From positions 3,782,001 through 3,846,000 of the forward strand of contig JAHRBS010000007.1 in NCBI GenBank assembly GCA_024305745.1: a stretch of DNA of 64,000 nucleotides. The letters run 5' to 3'. The position numbers and the translations under genes are program-made. Under the pieces are notes generated by a model, which saw nothing but the letters and a program-made list of their open reading frames with translations, made no database searches and was not told the DNA's origin. The DNA comes from Polyporus tsugae (taxonomy: Eukaryota > Basidiomycota > Agaricomycetes > Polyporales > Polyporaceae). Positions 43,959-55,125 of the stretch are shown here, one piece after another; position 1 is the first letter of the stretch, and each line of letters opens with the position of its first letter.

Positions 43959-45676
43959 CCACGGCCCTCCCACTCCATTCCCTCCCGGTCGCCGAGCTTA
44001 TCCCCGCATATGGAAACCACCCCTCTCCGGATGGCAACCCATCACTTCCGTCCTCTCCCCGTTTATTCTCTTTCCCGCGCCTCTTTTTCATTTTGCGCCC
44101 TTTCAATCCATTTGCGGTCTCTCAATTCCTTCTCTCTCTTCCCCCCCCGCCCCCTGCTCCCGCCTCCTGCCTCCATCGCGGCCGTCGACGTCTCTGTCGA
44201 GTGCACGGAGTCCCCTTGCATCACGTTAGCGCATGCGGGGTCTGTGGGAGTCTAGACCATCGCATGGTCTTCAGTTCTGTATCGGCAAACGGTCTGGGCC
44301 GAGGCCGGCCGCGGTCTGGGCCCTACTACCCTCGCAGTCAAACAATCAGGCACCGCGAAACTCCTCCAGATCTTACCATATGCAAATAGCGATTCACCTG
44401 CCTCCAAACCCCACCTGCAAACTCTCCAAAACCTCTCCGTCCGGTGCCTCCGCCGTATGTCGCCGGGCCACCAACACGTTGCACGCACCTGCCCCGTTAT
44501 CGATCGCCGTAATCTCCCGATCATAGGACAGCACTCCCTGCGCGTGTCTCGTCGTCCAACACTGCGCTCCACCGACGTGCATAACGAGCTCATCTGCAGT
44601 GGCCAGCGCCATCCGCCCATCTCCCCGACCTCAGACGCCACAAGGTCACAGACGAGATGGCGCGGCGGAATCAGCGCCCAGTTCTAGACCGCAGGACCCA
44701 GGCCGGTCATGGGCCTAGGCTCCTCTAATCCCCGCGGCATTCGCACTCCTGCCGAATTCCGATTTTCTCGGCGCCAGCATTCGAAGCCTCAACCTGAACT
44801 TCAACTCGTCATGACGGTTACACGGCGATTGTCGTCTGACTGAACCGCTTCCTTTCGAGGATGCTACCAAGATACTACCATGCTCTCACGAAGACCATAC
44901 TATCTGAGCCTCGAAATTCCAAAAGTCTAGAGGGACCGGCGCGCACGCGATGCCTGGAAACTTGATAGATGCAGCTGTTCCAGGACTCGACCTTTTGAAT
45001 CGTATTTGTAGTCGTATGTTCTCGGGTACACGGTTCCGAACAATCAGCCACACAGTCGCGCCACTTCCCCAGCCCAAGCCTGCGAACTCTGAAGGCCGGA
45101 AGTCTGGCACTTTCCTCGACGGCTCTCGAAGCCCGACACCTTGCGAACATCGGACATGGTGACAACTCTGCGAACCTTTCCCCCCTGGGGCCTTGCCACA
45201 CTGCCTTCTCCAGTCCGGGGCGTCCCTAAGCTCCACTCTCGTAGCCTTTTCTTTCTATTCCCCGTCTCGTAACTGCGTGCTAATCCCGTACCACCCTCGT
45301 GCGCGATGTGGAAACGACTCGGAACAAGTGGCTATTATAGAGAATGGTAGGTACGGTACTGGTCGACCCGAGGTCCACATGTCAATAGATACTATTATTA
45401 CGGTATTCACAGCTGATCCCTCTCTGCGCACCAGTGCAAAACACGATGGGGGAGGACGCGCCCAGGACTTGAATGCGCGAAGCCACATTGTCGACCACCG
45501 TGGCTATGCTCCTCCGCGCTCCGACGAGGCGTAAGTTAGAGAAGTACAAGTCAGGGACAATGCCCGCTGACCCGCCTGTCCGACAGAGAACTGCAACACC
45601 GAGTTAACCTCCGCGGCCTTGCAGCAGACATGAGCGACGTACTCACCGAATGCCACCGCCAACCCGGCCAGACTGC
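43959..45676. other. Intergenic 1.7 kb, no gene supported
   Basis: Contains the promoter of SKN7 (minus strand) with pyrimidine-rich tracts (44080-44180). A minus-strand frame at 44394-44612 looks weakly protein-like but has no splice partners or family resemblance. Confidence 0.4.
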
Positions 45677-47652
45677 CTACCACTCGTACGGGGAGTCTAC
45701 CCAGTCGATATCCGTTCCCGTGATCTTCATCGACGGCGCACAAGAGCCCCGACATACGTCGACGTCCGCAACGCGCTCCCTGAAGGCCACCGCATCCTCG
45801 TCTCGCAGCGGAAGCTGGCGATGGACGACCATCCTCGACAGCACACGCCCATCCACCGCGAGCCTTGAGGGCAGCTCCGAGTCCTCCGACCACACCTCCA
45901 CCTCCTCCAAGCTCGGACACCTCCCCAAGGCCTTCCTCACCGCATCCCCGAACGCCTCCCTCGTTCCTACCCCCGTCCCGCCCTGATGCGCGCACCCGCC
46001 CTCGACGAGACGGAACCTCTTCAGCGCAGACAAGCTCACATCCTCACCGCCCAGGACGTGCATCGGCTCCTTCTGGTGCGCGCACACGCGATAGCGCACG
46101 TCCACGAGCCGCTCCAGCGGGACCAACGAACGCATGAGCCTGCGCATCAGCTCGCACTCCGCCGGCGTCCCGCGGTACGTCGGGAAGTCGAGCAGCAGCC
46201 CCGGCTGCCTCCCAATCCCGCTGCCGGATGCCCGGATCACCACCCCCCCAGCCCCTCCCCCGCTCCGACCTGCGCACCCTCCCCCGCCTCCGGTACAGCG
46301 CGGGGCAAAGTCGACGGAGAGCGTGTCCAAGCCGCGCGCGAACGCCAAGTCAGGGAACGGCTGGAGGTGCGAGAGCGCATGGAACGCCCTGCTCCCGATC
46401 ACCCTCACCGTCGCGTCCTCGGGAAACACGACGTGCGCGAGCACCCTCCGCATGTTCAGCAGCGCGCCCCCGATGCCCAGCGTGCACCTCCTCAGCCTCG
46501 GCAGCGCCACCTGGTCCGGGGGCGTCGGCGCGTGCGTGTGCGCCCCGGCGACGTCGACGTACACGTCCGCGAGGACGAGCACCTCGAGCGCCGCGGCGCA
46601 GCGCGCGAGGAAGCTCAGGAGCGCGGGGAGCGGTACGGACGTGCCCTCGGTCAGGAAGAGGTGCGTGAGGCGCTCGAGCGGCACCAGGGGCACCCAGCAC
46701 ATGTTCCGGAGCAGCAGCCGGCGCAGGCGCGGGGTCCCGCCCGCCGCCGGTCCGGGAAGGAAGAGCGGGGAGGGCGCGTGCAGGTCGAGCAAAGGCCGCC
46801 GGTCGTCGAACGGGTCGCACTCGGTCGTGAGCGCGAGCGACTCCAGGTTGGGCGCGGCGAAGGGCAGCGCGAGCGCGAGCGCGGTGTCGTCCCCGGACGC
46901 CGACGTCGATGCCAATGCCGACGACGACGGGACGGTCGAGCGCTCTTCGGCGGGGAGGGTGAGCGCGAGCGAGCGGAGGCGTGCGGCGTGCGGGGCGAGT
47001 GTTGTACGGAGGAAGTGCGATGCGGGGAAGGGCGCGTGCACGCGCAGGGGCGCGGCCTTGGAGCGCGACAGGAAGGCGGCTGTGCAGGCGCTGCCGGGCG
47101 CGTGCGCGTCAACGCGCGTCCAGAGGGCGCCTGTGTCGAGCGCGACGTTCCGCCAGCGGCGGCAGACGTGCGTGAGCGAGAGGGTGCGCTGCGTCTCTGC
47201 GCGGACGTCCGCTCTAGCGCCGCGCGCGTCGAACGGGAGGAAGTCGTCGGGCGGGGACAGGGTGTGGAAGAAGATGAGCTGGAGGAGCTCGGTGGGGAGC
47301 GCGTGAATAGGCGCGTGGGTGTTCATCTGGTTCCGCACGAACGCCAGGAGGACCGTGACAGTTGCATTGAGGTCCTTGAGCTGTCGAGGCGCACGGTAAG
47401 TTTTGTGGGGGAGGTCGTCAAAGGGATGAATGAGCCCTCTATAGCTCGAGGACGAGGACGTACCGTTTCGTGTCTGTGGAGCCCCCGCCGGTCGTGTCGT
47501 GTCAGTGCCCAGTTGACTAGTAGTAGTGGTCCTCGGGACCAACGTAAGGACTGGGAATCAACTCACCCGAGCTTGTACTGCCCATGTTGGAGCCCATCGA
47601 GAAAGCGTTGGGCGACGACGTTGGGGTCGTTTTTTGCCTGCAAGAATATCAT
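45677..47652 (-). CDS. F-box protein
   Basis: Two exons: 47652-47567 and 47516-45677, total 641 aa. The 50-nt intron (GTGAGT...TACTAG) restores the frame. After a Ser/Thr-rich lead comes an F-box (IHALPTELLQLIFFHTLSPP ... THVCRRWRNVALDTGALWTR), the usual Skp1-binding module of basidiomycete F-box-like proteins. The long C-terminal half is rich in Leu and Arg with repeated hydrophobic blocks (LRSLALTLPAEE, LTHLFLTEG, LEVLVLADVYV), fitting an irregular leucine-rich substrate-binding region. It probably acts in an SCF ubiquitin ligase. This is a large expanded family in Agaricomycetes, so no target can be given. The start is MIFLQAKNDP; the open frame upstream lacks ATG. Confidence 0.82.
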
Positions 47653-49286
47653 GCTGGCCGTTGGCTGCTGGGGTGTCGCTGTCAGTGTCAGTGGCGGGCG
47701 AGGGGCTGCGGAAGAGGTGACTCGCTTTGACGGTGCGGCTGCAGAATTGTTTTCTTGTGTTCTGCCTTCTGACTTTGATCTCAGATTCAGAGAGTCTTCT
47801 GGGCTGTGCTGAATATGTATTTCGTCCTCGGGCCGAGCGTCACCGGGTGAGGTCAGTCTTCGCAATTGATGATGATCGCTGGTTCGCCAAGTCGCAGGAA
47901 CCTCTCGGCTCGGGGGGTTTGCGACGGAGGTGAGGGCTCGGTGTGGGCTGGGTGCGGGCGAGCGAGTATTGAAGCTTAAGGTTGAAGCGAGGGCAAGGGT
48001 TGGATGCAGGTGAGTCCACGAGGCTCGCGATCGGGTACTTGGCGGGTTCTTGTATGACTGATGCCTCTGTGCCGTCCGAAGGAACCGAGTACTGGTACTG
48101 CCAAAAAATATTTGCGAGAACGTGCGGCGTCTGGGTGTCAGCGGTAGTCAGGTGATACTACGGCGCAGTGCGCGGAGAGTAAGGAAAAAATGTTGCTGCC
48201 TTGGAATGTTGCTGATTCACCAGTGACAGACCTGTCTCATTCGTTGGTGACGTACCTGTGGAACAACGAGCGACCAATCTGCGTGCAGCGAGCAACGGTA
48301 TGATTCGTCCCTCCTGGGACCTGCATCAAAAAGTTTCAACACACATGTGCTCTGTACTGGTTCATAGATCGAAACGATTTTTGCTTCACAGTTACCATGG
48401 GACAAGGGTACTCACATTGGCTGCAATGCACGCGCAGAGGGGAGTTATTTCCTAGCAGAGCATGCTTCCTTGAGGTTCGATCATCGTACAGACCGGTGAG
48501 CGGACTGGTGGAAGGCGGAGGAGAATATTGGATGGGTGATCAAGAGAGCCTTTCATGGACGAGGCCAGTACGGAATAAACGTGAGTCCAGCTTCGATACC
48601 TCAGCCACTCCAGCGCAGTACCCACCCATCTTGGCAGGAGATCTAGAGCCTCAAATGCTCATTGGACAGTTGCACTTTCCAACCTCGGGCCGCTGCCTGC
48701 CGCCGCTCGTTTCAGACAAGTCCGCGCGTACGTCACGTCCCGCCACGTGGTTCAACTCGAACTTACTCCGCGAGGCTCTCATCGTCAGCGTCGGACTCGG
48801 GATCCCTCGGGATCCTCGCTCGACCCCCGGTCGCATCCAGCACGAAGTTCGGAGGACCTGGACCCTCCTGCGACACTTGGGCAGACTGTTTTGGTTGGTC
48901 AAAACTTTGCCGGTTGGATTGCGTACCTGCCTCTGCGACAGGCATCAATGGCCTGTGTCGGGGCAAAACGATTCTGCAACAGGGATTCCGGTGCTTGGTG
49001 TCAATGAAGACGCCGTGCACGGGTGACTCGGGCGAGGAGTGTTTCAGGTGAGTATGAGTGTTTCCTTGGTGACTGTAGAATTTATATCCTCGCTGAAGTC
49101 AAGCTCCGTTCGGCGAAGAGGAGGTTTCAGACCTTCCGCCCCAGGTGATCGTTGCCTTGCAAGTAAGTCCAGACGTTCAAACCCGTCGGTACACTCGGAC
49201 ACCGTATCCCCACCGTGGCAGCAAGCCAAAAGAAGCTTCATGTACGAGCCAGCAATGATACAGTATATCTAGCAACTCCACCATCC
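47653..49286. other. Intergenic 1.6 kb, no gene supported
   Basis: Presumed promoter of the F-box gene plus spacer. Overlapping short frames at 48400-49050 on both strands lack splice logic or known motifs. Confidence 0.4.
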
Positions 49287-50002
49287 TCACTCGCCTTACA
49301 GGGGGCCCTCTGAATGATGATTTACACGCCTCTTCACCGAAGGACTCACCATAATCGTACACCAGACAACCATGGACGACCTCTCCCTTCTGGCCAACGC
49401 AATGGATGCGCCTCACATACTTCTTCTGGCCGCCTACGAGCTGGAACCTCCACGCCTGCGCCGAGCTCGTCAACACATGCTCCCGTCTCCAGACTCACGG
49501 CGCAAGTCCGAACTCACCTGCTCCATGTGCCACTTCGTCTCGCTTTTGGCGGCGCCGCCGTCCACTTTCGCGAGTCAGCCCCGCTTCAGCCACTCGACCT
49601 CGACCTGCCCGACGGCAACATCGCGGTTCCGCTGCACGAGCGCACCCATCAGCGGGGAGTTGACAGACGTCTTGGAGTAGTCGAGCACGCGGTGCTCAGA
49701 GAGCTTGTTTTCCCGATGACCTGCTCGACCTCGATGTGCTCGACGCCGGAGCCGTCCTTGTAGTGCTTGATGGTCAAGTGCGGGGATTCCCGACGGCCTT
49801 GCGCGTCATCCAGCGGCTCACGCCGTGGTGCTTGAGGATCTCGTCGTTCCCCTCGCCCTGGTCCTGGCCCTTGTTCTGCGAAGTTCAGCTGGGTCTCATC
49901 TGTCAGTCGACGCATCTCCGAGGTACGGGGAAGCCCGGGGCAGCTTACGAGGACGAACTTGCCGCTGATGCCGGCGGATGTCATGTCTGTGGGAGCGGCC
50001 AT
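49287..50002 (-). pseudogene. Decayed member of a small fungal family (SGKFVLNK...IKHYKD...VYDY)
   Basis: The layout of a widespread fungal protein of about 170 aa and unknown function is recognisable. It starts MAAPTDM...ISGKFVL, then after an intron DEILKHHGVSRWMTRKAVG, next LTIKHYKDGSGVEHIEVEQV, then HRVLDYS and EVEWLKRG. After a second intron comes WRFQLVGGQKKYVRR and the end CLVYDYGE. The blocks lie in different frames: one shift falls before TIKHYKD (about 49775), another after EVEQVIG (about 49707). A TGA (about 49582) stands where WLKRG should continue with an aromatic residue. Splice sites and the start with its TATA box remain. The gene therefore looks recently inactivated, unless the indels are sequence errors. 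Family members are thought to be small cytosolic lipocalin-like proteins, but that is not established. Confidence 0.6.
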
Positions 50003-50037
50003 GTTGTCGGGGTTGTCGTCGCCGCTCAACCCTTCCC

Positions 50038-50048
50038 CTTATATATAC
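50038..50048 (-). promoter_or_regulatory. TATA box of the decayed gene
   Basis: TATATATAAG on the minus strand, about 40 nt before the ATG at 50002. Confidence 0.5.
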
Positions 50049-50282
50049 CCTGTTTTCGCGACCCCGGCGCAGCTTCCTCCGGACAACACTTGCGGGATAC
50101 CCTCGTCGCCAACGCTTCAGTCCGCTTGCGTTCTAGCTGCCTCTGCATCCGGACCCACTGTAGTTCCTTGAAGATGTTCGGATCGTGTTGACTGGGCATC
50201 TTGATTCGGTCCGGCTGGCAAAATGCTGTGCCGAAGAAGGTGCGTTTGTTGAGTTCCACTCTCGCACAGTTGAGATCTTTCC

Positions 50283-50295
50283 GGGGGGGGGGGGG
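50283..50295 (+). repeat. Run of 13 G
   Basis: Uninterrupted homopolymer in non-coding sequence. Its length is unreliable in sequencing. Confidence 0.8.
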
Positions 50296-50912
50296 AGTGT
50301 GGCCCGGATTTGTTAAGAATGCGAACATGACGAGATCCGTCATGAGCCTGTCGTCTGCAATTCGAAGGCGACTGTGGGAATAGTTTACCCCCGTCAGTAT
50401 GTAAGTCCCTTTAGACCAATACGCCAAATTTTTGGATGACGGGCGCGGTGTGTTCCCTTAGCCTGAGCGACATGGCATTATGGGACTATTACGTGTGCCG
50501 CTGGAAGCGATTGAGGGTCGAACACAGCATTGGACCACGGCGCCGACGGGGAATAGATTAGCCATCGACCAAACATGTCTATCATCACGACGTGCGGCCT
50601 TGGGCTGCCATCGTTGCGACGTTTAGATTTGTAGTCAGTTTAGACTCTCCTCCAGCCCCAGTCCGATAGAAACAAGAATTATATTAGCGAGGGTAGACAT
50701 CCACATCAACATAGTCGAATGGGCAGGTTGGTAAGGGAGATGACATGGGGTGTGGCAGTGGTACTCCATAAGCCGATCAAAGGTCACTCTTTTCTCCTAT
50801 TCATGCTTCGGCGACAGACGAGAATAACACCTGTAATAGCAAAGCCATCTGTCAGTTCAGACCGCACATCTGATAGCATGACTGACCTACCCATGTCCTG
50901 AAATCACCGCCC
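50296..50912. other. Intergenic, no gene seen
   Basis: Spacer between the decayed gene and the flavin monooxygenase 3' end. Confidence 0.4.
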
Positions 50913-52118
50913 TCAAGCCCTCCGGCGCAGGTCAGGCTCCTCCAGGTGGATGCGCATCGCAGCTATACCAGACGCGGGAGAGTCTGGGCCGAAGGTGGCC
51001 TCGAGGTTGGCTTTGGCAACGGCCGCGACCTCCTCCGCCGCTGCCATCCTCTCCTCCTCCCACCTCGCGACAGTCGTTTCCCGCACCTCGACGCTCGTCC
51101 CGTTGTTGATAGCGTCCGCGAGGACGAGCCCGAGCTCGAACGCATCGAGCATCGCGAGGTTGACCCCCGCAGCCGCAAACGGGCTCATCAGGTGGGCCGC
51201 GTCGCCGAGGATCGTCACGCCCGAGACGTGCTCCCACCTGTGGCCAACCGGCAGGTGGTAAATCGGGCGAAGGTAGATCTGCTCCCCGTCGCAGTGCTCG
51301 ATCAGCTGGCGAAAGCTCGGCGCCCACGACGCGAACTTGTCGAGCAGGACCCTCCGCGCCTCCGCGCCGTCCTGCGACAGCGCCCAATCCGCGGGGACGG
51401 GGAACAGCGCGTACATGCGGATGCGGCCGTCGCCGTGCACCTGCGCGAGGGGCATCTGCGCCTTCCCGATCGCGAACACGGACCCGGGCCCGATGAACTT
51501 GACGGTGTCTGCGAGCTCCGGCCGCTTCGCGACCTCGGGCCGCACGACGAACTCGACCGCCGTGACGCCGTGGTAGATCGGGAGGGCGGGGGAGACCAGC
51601 GGCCGGACGCGGGAGCTCAAGCCGCCGTCCGCCCCGACGAGGATGTCGACGGTGGTCGTGTGGCCGTTCGCAAACGTCAGCTCGCGCTCGCCGTTCCCGA
51701 GGTCGTGCACGGACGATAGGGCGTGGCCCCACTTGATGCTGTCGGCGGGGATCGCGTCCACCATGACCTTCCGCAGCACGGAGCGGTCGATCTCGGGGCG
51801 GATGTCGCGGGGGTCTGCACCCTGTTCGGGGTCCTTCGAGGAGATGATGTTGCCCTGCGTGTCGCAGAGTCGGTAGGCGTCGGCCTCAGGGCGCGAGTTG
51901 CGTGTGAAGGCGTCCCCGAGGCCGTTCTCGCGGAGGGCGCGCTGGCCGCTGGAATACCCGAGGTCGAGCATGCCTCCGAGATGGGCACGGGAGTTGAAGC
52001 TCATCTCGCGCTCGTAGACGGTAGCGGGGATGCCGCGCTGGTGGAGGGTGATGAAGAGGGTGAGGCCGGCGGGTCCGCCGCCTATGATCGCGATGCGAGG
52101 GTGCGCCGGCGTTGTCAT
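50913..52118 (-). CDS. FAD-dependent monooxygenase (TetX/salicylate-hydroxylase-like)
   Basis: Uninterrupted 401-aa frame starting MTTPAHPRIAIIGGGPAGLT. The frame is open further upstream to 52187, but an acceptor-like ACAG just before the start suggests a 5' UTR intron. Class A flavoprotein motifs are present in order: the GxGxxG dinucleotide loop (residues 13-18), an Arg-containing R-VL segment (DRSVLRKVMVDAIP), the DG motif region VGADGGLSSRVR, and the GD motif GDAAHLMSPFAAAGVNLAM. Such enzymes hydroxylate small aromatic or polyketide-like substrates with NAD(P)H and O2. Spacing and the AHLMSPFAAAGVN block are close to TetX-type monooxygenases, common in soil bacteria and fungi. It is the longest intronless gene here outside the retrotransposons. 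The substrate is unknown, and antibiotic inactivation must not be assumed. Confidence 0.88.
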   Translation of the reverse strand: MTTPAHPRIAIIGGGPAGLTLFITLHQRGIPATVYEREMSFNSRAHLGGMLDLGYSSGQRALRENGLGDAFTRNSRPEADAYRLCDTQGNIISSKDPEQGADPRDIRPEIDRSVLRKVMVDAIPADSIKWGHALSSVHDLGNGERELTFANGHTTTVDILVGADGGLSSRVRPLVSPALPIYHGVTAVEFVVRPEVAKRPELADTVKFIGPGSVFAIGKAQMPLAQVHGDGRIRMYALFPVPADWALSQDGAEARRVLLDKFASWAPSFRQLIEHCDGEQIYLRPIYHLPVGHRWEHVSGVTILGDAAHLMSPFAAAGVNLAMLDAFELGLVLADAINNGTSVEVRETTVARWEEERMAAAEEVAAVAKANLEATFGPDSPASGIAAMRIHLEEPDLRRRA

Positions 52119-53678
52119 TCTGGCAAGACCTGTGAACGAACGTTTGGTATTAGAACGCGACCCTTTGGGACACTTCATGGGAAGCATACTGTAACTGACG
52201 ATTCGATGAGAGCGTACACCAGTAGTAGGGTGAGGGTCGATGCTAGGCTGATGGTTTGAGCGTGCTTATAACTGAGTGTCTGTATCGCTCCCCGGAGTAT
52301 TGTGCGAATATCAACGCTGTCCTCGCGTACCATTCGAGACCATCGATGAGAAACTTTTGCTTCGGCTCGAAAGCCTACGAGAGCAAATCTTCAGAAGCTG
52401 TCGTCGGATGGTTGGTCTGGTCTGCTGAGTTCGTCAGCTCGCAAAATCCGGAGGATCTCGGTAACACGTTTTCCTCAGCATGGGTACGGATAGCCAGCAA
52501 AGGTAGCAGGCCCACGCGGTCGCATAACGTAGAATGCAAGTCTTCAGCACTTCGTTCTACGATATACTGGGACTAGAACGAAGTGTTGTAAGCAAGAGGC
52601 AAGATGGTTGACTCTTCAGTGTGGATTACTCACCCCCAGGTCGCTACAGCTCTGTCCACGGTTGACTTGGCGAATGTCGGGCATGTCTAAGCCACGCAAA
52701 GCATGACAACTCCCCGGTCTGCTTACCAAAAGGACAGTCGACCGAGGACCTAGGCATTCGTCAGCAAGGTAAAACAAACGTTGGACCTGAAGGGGCTCGT
52801 TGGCAGAAGGGCCCGGGACCTGTGCCGTGGACGCGTACTACACCATGCCGGCGTTGTCGATGACATCAAACCGAAATGCTGTCCGCTTGCTTGGATTAGG
52901 CTACCCATTCACACCCGATTCTCCGAGAGGATTTGGGTAGGGCTAGAAGGAATACCAGTGGACCAGACGAGCCTTACATGCGCAACCAGAATGCCTCCCC
53001 GGGGATGGCGCCACCCAGACCTTGCACCACGCTGGCAAAAGGACCCTTGATAGCTGCAGGAAGGGAAACAAGGACGAATCTTTCGAGAGCTGGGGTTTCG
53101 AGATGTGGCGTGGGTGTGGCATGGACATAAGTATGGGGCAGGAGGAGAAGAAACCGAGTCGTAATCCGAACTTGCACAGCCTCGATATTGACGACATCAT
53201 GCTGACATCTCGACGACGCGCAGCTTCATGATTTCATCTACGCATTCAATCTTCAATACAGTATTGAATATTGAATCCCGGGCCGAAGACACTAATATAT
53301 GTAGGCGAGTGCCCAGCAAGCGATTCTAACGATGGGCAGCGGGGGATGGACACACGCGACGAGTTGCCTTCCGCGTCCGAGTCCCCGGTGCCCCGTTGTG
53401 TTAGTACCGTAAAGGATTCGATTATCCTGCCGAACGGAGCCATCGGGTCGCGGCAATCCATATACAATCGACGATGTGTCGGATCGTGTGGTTTGCAGAG
53501 GGTGTCAAGATGGTATATGCATCGGGGTGCATTAACGTCGACTGTGTGCGTCCCCCGAAGGTAAAGTGCTGTACGGGAATCCTCCGGCCACTGCCAGCAG
53601 CAGCTCGAATCGAGTTCGTGTCCTACGTATACCTTGAGCATGACAGCGGTATCGACGACATAGCCTCACGTAACGCAA
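52119..53678. other. Intergenic 1.5 kb, no gene supported
   Basis: Contains a 12-bp-stem hairpin (52548-52585). A minus-strand frame at 53246-53641 has protein-like stretches but no splice partner. Part of it (53598-53640) resembles 56561-56616. Confidence 0.35.
52548..52585. repeat. Perfect 12-bp inverted repeat (hairpin)
   Basis: CACTTCGTTCTA and its exact complement TAGAACGAAGTG are separated by 14 nt. There is no T-run as in bacterial terminators. Function unknown. Confidence 0.75.
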
Positions 53679-55125
53679 CTACACGACTTCTGGCATATTT
53701 CCGTTTGGGCAGGCGCCGATAGACGAGCTGCCCACCTCCTGTCCATAAAACATGAGATTATTGAGATTTGTCGGCCGCATCTTGGGCCCGATATTGACAC
53801 CCGCGTGAAAAAAAAAACTCACCCCGGACTCTGACAGTCTCTCCGACTCTGTATGGCTCCAAGTCGGATTCGACGCAACTGACCAATCCTCCAGTTCCTC
53901 CTCGGATACAGAATCTCCCGAATCCGATTGTCCGAGATCAATGCTCATGATTTGAATGGTGGACAGGTCGGAACCTTGATGACCCATTCCCCGATTGGTG
54001 TCATGGAGGTCAAGCATGAAGTGGGAGACGAGAAGCGCTGTGAGCCTGGAAGGTACGCGGGTGAGCACTGCGAGACCACATATATCAGAGAAACACTCAA
54101 CGGCTCTGAGACCCTGGGCACATACGACGTGTTTGAAGACGGGATGTGTAAGAGGGAGTTCTGAACCATTCAATGAGCATGCGAATGGTCAATGGATGAC
54201 TAAATATGCTTCACAGGTAGGAATATGAATAGGATGTGGAGGATGTTTAGCACGAGTAGGACGCTACGACTCGTTAACGTGGATATCCGTCGGGACGGTG
54301 CAGGCAACTCACATGAAGTTCAGAGTGCCTGCAATTTAAATCAGCATAATGCCGTCCGGATTGCAGGAAACTTACCATTCCTAAACAGAACTCTCATCAG
54401 AGAGGACATAGACGCTTCCTTACGTGCATGGTAAGTCGCCTTCCAAGTGACTCCGATCACGACTACGTCAGCGATGATTTGACCCCCACGAATGAAGCCG
54501 GTGCCTAAGGATTAGAGCAGATGATAAGGGCGGGACTTCGGGTGATGCGTGAACTAACCGCTGCGATCCCTATCAGTGATTGCTCGCGAGAAGACATGAG
54601 AACTTACAGTAGACTAAGGAAAGTCGATGTCGTCGCCGCTGTTGTACATCCTAGCACGGGATCGTGGGCGTGGGATCTATGGTGGAAGTCTCCCTAATGC
54701 GGTCTCAGCCATGTAGGGCGGACAGGAAGATATATGGCATGACTTACGTAGTAGTCGACAGGGAACGCGAGGACAGACCAAAAGAAAGCGAATGCAGTCA
54801 GGAACCAGTTCCGACTCAGCGCATGCACTCGCAAGGCCGAGAAGACTGTCCCCGTCGTGTGGGGTTCAGCAGAGTGCCCTTAGAAAGTATATGTATACAA
54901 AACGAACCTGCCCAGGGAAGGTACTCCAGGTACTTTTTCCGTTTCCAAAACAGACGTGATTCTCGCCGTACGGTGAGAAGATAGTCGTAGCCGATCAAGG
55001 CTGCCAAACGTAAGCCTGCAGCATGGTACAGTCTGAATACGGATGCACGTACTCGCAGTGCTCGCAGCTATAAGGTCTCCCGCGAAACTAGATATATGCC
55101 GCATGAGTTGGGGGAATGCATGCAT
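53679..55125 (-). CDS. DUF6533-type multi-span membrane protein
   Basis: Eleven exons, all with GT/AG ends, join to 303 aa: 55125-55053, 55015-54908, 54845-54748, 54693-54608, 54569-54559, 54504-54376, 54328-54313, 54263-54215, 54160-54102, 54045-53823 and 53738-53679. The signature YDYLLTVRRESRLFWKRKKY near residues 33-55 is the DUF6533 start block. Then come VFSALRVHALSRNW, DPVLGCTTA, QIIADVVVIGVTWKATY, VLLVLNILHILFIF, EPLTALLVSHFMLDLHDTN and an acidic Ser-rich tail with EVGSSSIG. All are in the family order. The protein belongs in a membrane with several spans; the function of the family is unknown. The segment between KRKKY and VFSALRV is about 70 residues shorter than usual, so one or two spans may be lost. 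The 11-nt exon is needed for frame but is the least certain; a 2-nt exon is the alternative. Confidence 0.7.

Noticed and set aside
44394..44612. 72-codon minus-strand frame MALATADELVMHV...
   Set aside because: It has no splice sites, promoter signal or family resemblance.
45986..47812. 608-codon plus-strand frame, Arg-rich
   Set aside because: Mirror frame of the GC-rich F-box gene on the opposite strand. Composition is skewed to Arg, Glu and Ala and no domain is visible.
50026..50199. Minus-strand frame MPSQHDPNIFKEL...
   Set aside because: It overlaps the TATA box of the decayed gene and has no splice or family support.
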